Shown: positions 1-9,500 of the stretch, piece by piece
Numbering within the stretch: the stretch's first letter is position 1
Layout of the letters: every line of letters begins with the position of its first letter
Assembly (NCBI GenBank): GCA_963662155.1
Contig: OY759270.1
Coordinates: forward strand, 12,041,426 to 12,105,425
Direction of reading: 5' to 3'
Source: Lamellibrachia columna
Lineage: Eukaryota > Annelida > Polychaeta > Sabellida > Siboglinidae
DNA: 64,000 nucleotides
The notes under the pieces: generated by a model
What the model was told of the DNA's origin: nothing
The model's database searches: none
Seen by the model: the letters and a program-made list of their open reading frames with translations, nothing else
Program-made: the position numbers and the translations under genes

Positions 1-72
1 GTTCCGGCGGAAATTACGATAGAAATGCACTCTGTTATGGTTTTGTTTTGAAGGCATCTCTGTATATAAATT

Positions 73-609
73 GGGACAGACTAAAAGGCGGGCATGTAGG
101 AAAAGGCGGGTAAGAAAAACAAAGCCATGCATGTCTCATTTCATACATTTATTACTAAAAATTGTGCTGTCAGTATGGAAATATTTTGTTCTATTTATTT
201 TATATATGCTTCTCATGATACTAGCTATACAGGTCCTCTCAGTGATGCATAATATAGGGCTTATATTATTATTCCGCCCTATTTACTCGAGAGGAAAGAG
301 CGATCAAGGAGGACCAATCATTACAAGACACAAGTAATTAACATAGCTTACTTCGGCTTACTTATGTTCTTCCTCACCATAGGCGGTGGCCTCATCTTCA
401 ACGTTCCCTTGAAATGTTCTTCATACCATGTCGACTTTATAGTTGTAGATAAATTCTTCAGTACTCCAATGTTTATAACGAAACATTCAATGTCTCTAAC
501 GAAATATTTCCACATTATAAGCAAGGTTGGAGTAATCAATTACTGAAATGAGAATATATGTGGGCCTCGTTCCTCCTTTTCCTACTTGTCCACCTTTTAG
601 GCTATCCCC
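73..609. mobile_element. MITE-like element with terminal inverted repeats
   Basis: The left end (from 73, GGGACAGACTAAAAGGCGGG) matches the reverse complement of the right end (GGGATAGCCTAAAAGGTGGA, ending near 609) over about 35 bases with few mismatches. The interior has no convincing gene. Part of it (about 184-340) resembles 8000-8170 inside the SKA3 gene, so both regions probably derive from one repeat family. I see no clear target-site duplication. Confidence 0.55.
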
Positions 610-1279
610 AAAAATTGCCCTTAAGACTTAGCTGACTGACTGACAAAAAAATAGTCAATTTCGGTGAGTTTATATTTTGCATTAGGCGCCTTTTTCAAAA
701 CGTTTGAAATCTTGCTGAAACTGGTAAGTTTAATGTTATTATTTCCTGACAAAGTAATTAATTATTTCCAAGATTAACGAAAACGTCAAGAGGAATGTCG
801 TAGGGTTATATATGTGACTGTGTTGCAGGGTTTTCAAAAGTTTTTTCGAAGGCCTGGACGGGGGTGATTTGACATGATCATTCGTCATTATCATCATACG
901 GCACGAATTATAAACTTATACGCCCTCTTGACAAGTCTTTCTTTCTTTATAATACTGTAGATGCCCCGAATATCGAGGAATAAACTCCACTTCGTCGTAT
1001 TAATAATACATTTTTCCCATGCCCCCCCCCCCCGACTCTGATGAAAGGACGTGGCAGGTCCACCTGCATGTGGTCGCTGATTGACCACTTGCTTGACACT
1101 TTCTGGAAACACAAATGTAGCCTCAAATTTACCTTGTTAATCAGTCTTGCGAGGGTGTTTAAGTTTTGTATAATATAACTCCTGGGACATGATAGAGAAC
1201 ATACTTACATCCTGTTCTATGCTAGCCTGTTCTATTAAAACAGCTGTTTAAAAGACTGCTGATTTAATGTGTTTTTTAG
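610..1279. other. Non-coding stretch upstream of SKA3
   Basis: No gene is visible. There is a run of C near 1022-1034. The stretch ends at a 3' splice site (TTTTTTAG, 1272-1279) just before the exon that carries the SKA3 start codon. SKA3 therefore probably has a non-coding first exon further upstream, which I cannot place. Confidence 0.4.
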
Positions 1280-1306
1280 AATACTTTGGCAAAGAAACCG
1301 CCAAGG

Positions 1307-1468
1307 ATGGATTTCTTCAGTCGATTGCGTCAGCTGTCCTTGGCTGTAGAGAGAGATGTTGCCGACATCCAGCAGACGTTCGATTTACCCCGTAGTGAAG
1401 ATGATTCAACCGATGGTGCTGCGTTACTGCTTCTGCAAGAAATAAAGAACGATGTAATAGGAGTTAAA
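1307..1468 (+). CDS. SKA3: SKA3 exon 1 (coding part)
   Basis: Encodes 54 residues: MDFFSRLRQLSLAV, then an acidic linker and LLLLQEIKNDVIGVK. This is the first helical part of the Ska trimer core. It ends at a strong donor, AAA|GTAAGT, in phase 0. The exon itself begins after the acceptor at 1279, so 1280-1306 is 5' UTR. Confidence 0.85.
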
Positions 1469-4400
1469 GTAAGTTGCAATTACACGTGAAGCAACAATTG
1501 AACTTTGCATTTAAGAGTGTCTTAGTTAGAAGTATATATTAACTCCAGTGTTAAAACAAAGCAACAATATTTATTAATGTCCATTAAATAATTTTTTAAA
1601 CCCAATAACAATCCATAATACAGATGGGAAGACTGCATAAAGAGGGAAGTAAGAAGGCAGAGGAGGATGGTAAGTAGAGGGAGAAGGCTGCCGATAGGGA
1701 GATATGGAAAGGGCTACTAGCCAGGGTGGTGCAGGGGTACTTGAACTAGCCTCACCCCTTTATAAAGAGAGCAACGAGAAAGAAAACATGGACCTTTTAC
1801 GTACTGGTTCTGGACATCACACTAGATTGTCACTGTGTCTTAGCTCATTGTAAGGTCATTACCAAGTGTGTACGGTGTTTTGTACCATGACTTAGGGACT
1901 TTATAAATATAAAATAATTCCAATAATACTATTAATAACTGGATGTGCGTGGGTCATGGGTTCACTTGGATTATCACAAAAACATTGGAAAGGTATTTTA
2001 GAGAGTTTTTCCTGGTTGAAATTTTTTAATAATTGGCTGTCCAGTCACTGCATTTGTAATACATGCACAATGCCTCCGATTTTTTTGTCACCATGCATAA
2101 CCAAGTTTTTGACCTCAGGTTTGTTATTTTCTTACATAGGAGTCGGCTCAGCATTCCTTCAGAAGGCTATGCGAAGTTCCTGAGTTTGTTGAGGTTGTGA
2201 ACGCTGCATGTGCCCTGGTGGAGAGGGAGAGAGTTCTACTTGCGGAGACGGAAGAACATCTCCAGCAGTACGGCTACACACCAGTGCTGACACCTGGTGT
2301 AGAAAGGGAAGGTGGTGGTGGAGACGCAAACGGAGGTGAGATGGGGAAGTTTAAAATGTCATTTGTATTTGTTCCTATGGTTATCAGATATAGAGTCAAA
2401 TACATTGAAATATATTTAAATACAAATACTATGAAATACAAATGTATTTAAAAACAAATACATTGATATATATATTAAAATACAAATACTTTTTACAATG
2501 CAGCCTTTAGCACGCAATAACAAATCTTACCAGAAGTATTGTTTGTTTTGTTTGTTTCGGAGAACTAATGAGAGATCACAATGTCAAGTAATGTCAGTTT
2601 TTAGTTACAACTAAATTAATGATAAGGCACATCCTATCTTTTTATTAACCTGTTCCACTGGGGTATAGGAGGAGCTAGATTGTAGAACAGGGTAGGGTGT
2701 GATTGGATGGGAGTAGCTAGATGATCAGTCCAGTACTAGTAGTGAGAATGTGGCCTTTCATGGACACTGGTCAGGGGTAAGGGTGATGACTCAGGCTAGC
2801 GGTTCTTGTCACTGTCCCTAGTAAACGTAAAAATTAACACACATTTGATGTATAGTTGATGATACCATCTAGCTTACGAAGTGCCCACCTTCCACATGTC
2901 TTATCAGCTCGCACAAACGTTGAAACAATGACAGACTTAGCAGCCAAATTGGTTGGTTAGCTGAGGCATGAAAACCATGATTAAAAGACCTGACTTGGGC
3001 CAATGCCCCAAGGCAGTGGAAATAGGATCAGGGGTTTCTCATTGGAAATGGAAGAGAATAAATTCTTTACTGGCCAGAAGCTAAACAAAATGTAACTTGC
3101 TATTTATTGATACCCATACACAAAGTATTTTGATAAGTATTTGAACATTTAAAATACCTTAGGGAAGTATTTAAATACAAATACTTTAATTTTATTAAGT
3201 GCATAATACTTTAAAATACAAATATATTGGGATGCTAATTATGTTACACTTCGGTCAATGTACACTTAACTGGTCATAAATGTGGATGTTGCCTTAACGA
3301 TATCTTTGTAACCAGTAAAGTGTTCCATCATGTGACCAAGATAGTTAAAATTCCTTGCTCAATTATTCGCGCATCGGTTTGTTGATGTTCATATTTGTAT
3401 TATGTGAATAGTGACTGTAAGTCGCACTTCTACAAGATTTCAGAACTTAACTTCAGACTCGAGCATTACAGACTTACTTGGGACTTGTCAGCTAAAGACT
3501 TGAGACTGGATAATTAAATCTGAGGCTTGAGGAACGACTTAAATAAAATAGTGTATTGTGTGTGTAACTGAGACTTAAATTGTTACATCAGGTAACTTGC
3601 AAAAGTAAGAATCGCCTTATGCTGTAGCATATATATATATATATGTATTACATATTTTTTTTTACTGAATTTTGACTGGGTGATTTCACCAAAACAGAAA
3701 AAAAATGTACAAATGAGTTAGCATGTCATAGTCGATATTAGATCTAATTTAGGAAGAACCTTTAAACTGAACAGTTGAAACATTGATGTATCCCTACATA
3801 TCATTGTAAACATTCACTAAAATCTTGCATTAATTGTTTAACGTTTGGTTGTTTAATTCGGTGTGTTGTGTTCAGAGCTTGGCGCCACCAGTCAGGACAC
3901 AGAAGATAGTTCCCCGGTGAAGTGCGAGAGTCAACCGTCCCCTGCATCCTCTGGAGACAGTCCTATCGCTCCTGTACTTCATTCATTTGCCTTCGCAAAG
4001 AATTTCTCCTCTAGATATAAATCGGCCAATTGCGGGCAGGTTCCTAGGATGTATTCGGACCAGACCGTCGAGACATCGAGGAAAGTTGCTCAACAGGATA
4101 TCTCTATAGGGACAAATAAATTTGATGGCATCGATACTGATAGTCCAATTCCACCAGTACTGCAGACACCTGGTATTAAAAATATTGGCCAGGTGAAATC
4201 AAAAACAGTGATCCAGGGTAATGCCAATGGGATTGTTAGTGATGACGACAGCCCTGTACCCCCGATCATGCAAACTCCAGGATTCAAACATATTAGGAAG
4301 ATGGACAGAAACGGTATCACTGATGAAAGCAGTTTCCAGTGTCCTGTTGGACCGGTCATATCTGGTCATGTGATTAAAGGTGGTGCACTGGCTGATGATA

Positions 4401-5736
4401 GTCCATTACCCCCTGTGATGCAGACACCTGGTGTCAAGCAGCTGAACCGTTTTGTTGACAAGAACGGTGATAATGTCGATCTACCTGCTGAACCACAATT
4501 GGACACGCCTGAGCCCCCTGAGATGACCGTCCACTACAAGGTACGTGCTACCTATAAAATAACCGGATGAGGTTACTGGTCGCAACAATGGGTTGTGTCG
4601 TCAGAAATCAACATAAAATGCACACATTTTTAAACTGATGTTTCTCACAAAAGCCTATTTATTTCAGAGAGGAAATAACAAAAATAACTCTATTGCACCT
4701 AAGTCCTCAGGAACCTGATCTCAGAGGCGCAGTGAACCAGAGCCATTAAGCGAGGGCGGGGGGAGGGAGGGAGGGAGGGAGGGTGCAGTTTTCAAGGTTA
4801 AGCTTAGTTTTGGGGAAAAATGTTGAGATTATCTGAGGCTCTGAGCACTACTATAATAATGTACAATGTATGACATGTGTTTGCCAACAGACTGTGGTCT
4901 CTGCAATTCACAATGGTAGCTAGAACTTAGCTACCATCTCTCGTTCCAATATGTTTTAATATACCATATTCGACCTATTAAATGTACGTGCCCTAATTAG
5001 CATACAATTCTTTTAATCAGCAAGAACCATAATTGTAATTTGGCTAGTGAGAAACAACTGAAGAGTGTCGCCATCTGGTGTTAAACAATTAGCACCACTT
5101 CAGTTGTTCTACACTAGTCACCAAATGACACCACTAGTGTGAAACATTTAATTATTTTCTACAAAAACAGATTTTGGTGTACGCTTTTAAGAACAGATTT
5201 CTTGACATTTTTCCATGGCCCAATTTTTGTCAAGCGTACTCTGCATATTGGATCGAATACGGTATCCTCAAAAATACCCTATCATAATTTGTACATAATG
5301 TCCTCTGGCTCGTATTTAGTTGGTTAACTGAATGGAAGTCCAATACAGAAGATGGTTTGTACATCAGGTTGCAGTGGATGGAAAAGCCCTGCCAGCAAAA
5401 CCAACTCTCTCCTCCCGTTTTGACCTGATGGATACTCCTGAACCCCCCAAGATGACCTTCAACTACAAGGTTTGGAATTTGTTATCAAGGCCAGTTGGTA
5501 AGATTTAACAAGATGTAATAAAATTGGCAAAACACCCAGATGGCAAGTGGACAAGGAAGTCATTGGCTTAATATCGACAGTCAACACATATTTTTATAAA
5601 AACAATCTATTTGTTATTTGTAATTTTTTTTTTAAATTTAAAAAATCCAATCCACTGATCCTTCACTAATGTTACTTTGTCTCCTCTAGTTCTACTGTCT
5701 TTCTTAAATGAGAAAAACATATATATATACATATAC

Positions 5737-5789
<53 letters not shown>

Positions 5790-6548
5790 CATTTATTTTT
5801 GCCAAAAATATCAGTTACTCTAGAGAAGATGAGAATCAAATTTCTCAGCATAGTTTATTTGACATGTCATGACTCATGTTATCTGCTGATCTGAAACCAG
5901 GACATCTCAGAAGCTCCAAACTGGATGGGAAACTAGTAAAGATCTGATCCCTATAGAAACTAACTCCCAATCAGTTGGCTGTAGTAATAGAAAGTGCGAA
6001 TTATTTTTACTATTGTGTTCATATCATCATTTCAGGACTACGTAAAACTAATGGCTTCGCGGCAGCCGCAGTCACAAACGACTGGGATGTCACATAAGCC
6101 TGGACAACACAAAACTGCTGGGGCCCCACATGTGCCAAACCCCAGCGCCACTACCAGCATGTACAGTCCATGGACACAGTCGCATGGTGGTGCCGTAGCC
6201 GTGGTAACGCCAATATGTCACCATGCACAGTCGCAGAATATGACCGCAGTCGAACCTAGCCTGGCTGCACAGTACCAGCGTGCTATGACAGAAGACTTGG
6301 TTTTTGAAACCCCCCGGACAAAAGAACCTACGAGCTTCAGCAATGGGTTTCTAATATCCATGGGGCTGGTGGAAGATGAGGATGAGGATTTTCCAGAACC
6401 CCCGGAGAGAACAGTAAAACTTCAGGTTTGTGACCGGACACACAGATGCAACGTAACTTGTCTAATGGGCTTTGTAAATATTTTTTCAATCCAATAATGA
6501 CAAACAGTTGAATGTGGGTGTGTCCACTAGGATTATACAAAAAAATTG

Positions 6549-6579
<31 letters not shown>

Positions 6580-9500
6580 TTGCTTTTTTCCCGGTAGAAA
6601 TTTGGCAATAATCAGCTTCCCATTCGCTGCATTTGCAATGAATGTACAGTGCCTTCATTTTTTTGCGGTAGGGCTCGTGCCCATGTTTTGGGAATTTTTA
6701 TTTATTTAAAAACCCTAAGCAACATTGACGGTTTTTTCTGGGGCAGTGTGGATTTTCTAGGTTTCTTCCCATTTCGCTTGGAATTAAGTAGATGGATCTT
6801 TTAAGGAATGGTTTGCTTATATTGTATGTTCACAAACTTTCCTCTAGGTTTTGTAGTAAGATCACTTTATATACTCTGTGAGGTAACTGTCTGTAACTAG
6901 CACTTGAGGAGGGGTCATGGAGGGTTTTTTTTTTTTAAATCCAAGATATGTAAATTTTATTAATTTAATTCAAGGTAAATTACTCACATTTAGTGTGGTG
7001 TGAAAATTGTAGACACAATTTTTAGAGAGCCGGAAAAATACTAGGCGCCCATTGGCACAAGCAACTTTTTTTTCAATTATGTCGTACGACACCGTGTCTG
7101 AGAGTAGGAGCTGAGTGCGATTCCTGCAGCGACCGCCATGTGTGGCACTCATGGTGACCTTTCATCAAAGCTGAAGTGGAGATTGTAAATAGTCAGTAGG
7201 TCGCACTCACAGTGCTTAGACACATTGCTTGTGTAAACGCACACATGTTTGTTTGTACTCCATTGTGTGACACCATGGCGTATGACTAATAGATGATATT
7301 TGCGATGCTTGCGCATTAGCACTAGAATTTTTTACTGTGGTTTCATTCTTAGCCAACTGGTGTCGTACGTGTTACAAATAATGTTTATTGTATGATAGCA
7401 GATAATAAAACTGACTACGTGATTACACACCCACACATTTCCCTAAGAAAAACAACTGCTTTCAGAAATTATAATTTAAGAATATAAAGTATTTTATGAC
7501 CAATTTCAAAATCTACCAATATCAGGCATTGCAGTGACATCACAAACATATCACAATGACATCATAAAAATATCGCAATGATGTCACAAATACAACCTGC
7601 AACTCTAGTTTTATTCTTGGCTGATAGGTGTCGTACATGTTGTGAATATTAGATAATAATCATTCATGTAAATGTGCATTAATTGTTGTATCACTTTGTG
7701 CTGACAGGATCTGGTAAACCTGGGGATTCTAGCACCAGACGGGACAAGAGAGACTGTGGGGAGCACTACAAATGAACCACGTGGTGCCGGTGCACCACTA
7801 AGCACTACAAGTGCACCATTGAGGGGCTCAGGCATACCACTGAGGTCTACAAAGGCATCGACTACCACTGCCTTGGTGCATCATCCACACCCATGGTAGG
7901 ATGTTTGGATCTGTTATTCTCATTGATCCTATTATTCTCATTTCAATAAGTTATTCCTCCAATTTGTGCATACAATATGGAAATGTTTCATTCTGGTCAT
8001 TTTTGTATGTTTTTATCATGATTTTAGCCACACAGCTCCTCCGAGTGATGAATTAGTGTTTCATGGTCCGCCATATTCACCTTGGCGGACAGGGCGGACC
8101 AGAATAATACAACTATTACAGGACTCGGAGAAACGTGTAGCTACAAGACACGAATAATTAACAAGGCTAACAAGCCAACCCATTTGGATTAATAAACGAG
8201 TGAAATGAGAACAACATAGTTAAGCATAATATTATGTAATAGTTTGCCCTTTAGCAGTTTGAAACTCCGGTGTACCTGATAACCCATTGCTGACATACTA
8301 TAATTTATGTGTGGAAGAATTAGAGAATTGTACATTACAGATAATATATTCCATTGTGAAAAAGTGTTTATTTAAAATTCCTTTACTATTAATGATTTTT
8401 TTGTATTGGTGTCCAAATTTAAATGTAGTACTATCGAAAAAGTAATATAAAAATGGGGATAATAGTTTTAAATATATTTACCCGGATATATTTTCATGTA
8501 ACATAAATGGTTTTGCGTGTATGATATTCCATGCTGCCGATATGAGTCGAAACAGAAACACTGAATACAACAAAAGTAGTTTTACACTAACATCTGCTTT
8601 AAAGGGAAACAAAAGTAATGGTTTTCAGCCTATGCACCTATAAGAGTTACTAATGCATAATCGTTTGTAACTACAATTAAGAATATCACGCCAGTGGTTT
8701 ACAAGGAAAACCTTGTTGAACATACAGCATCTTAATTTCATGGGCCATGCCATACTGTTAGATAACCCTATGTCACAAATGTGGTATTCTGGCAACATTC
8801 GCTCGCCAAATGAAAATATATTCGTATTCATTGCATATTTTGGCCTTTGTTTACTAAACTAGTCCTCTTTCTGACAAAACAACACGTTTGTTTGAGACTT
8901 TGCATTGGTTCTGTTAATATGTCACTTGTAGTCTGGGTTACTCCGATTTCATAGAACCATGCATGCACTTATCGGTCACACTGGTTAACATGTCAGCCCA
9001 CGGTCAACCTGAGAAATGACTGGAATCTTCCACTTTTAGAACACATTCTGAGTAAACCATTGCTGTGATACTCTTGATTTTGGTTGCATGTGATTAGTTT
9101 TTATTATCTTTTTTAGGCACATAGCCCCAAAACCATGACTTTTGTTTTGCTTTAATGAGCTATATCAACTGTCATATCTTCTTTATTATTAACAATCCTG
9201 TTTTTTTTAGTAATTCCCCTCCCAGCTCTCAGGTGGCAGAAGTATCGGAGGACGAGTACAAGTATCTGCCCAACTACGTCACCCGTTCCTTGCCACTAGA
9301 ACGTTTCAACACAGCCGTAAGAAGTATAAATGAGATCCTCACAGACACTTCAGGTATGTGTGGTTCCCCCCACCCCCAGAATGATAAAGACACTAATTAA
9401 AGGGCCCTCCACAATTAGATTTTTAAACTTTTTTGTGAAGAAATTAGCCTGTCTAGTATCCACTACAATGTGCTGGTTTGTACAAATTTGTCATTTCGTT

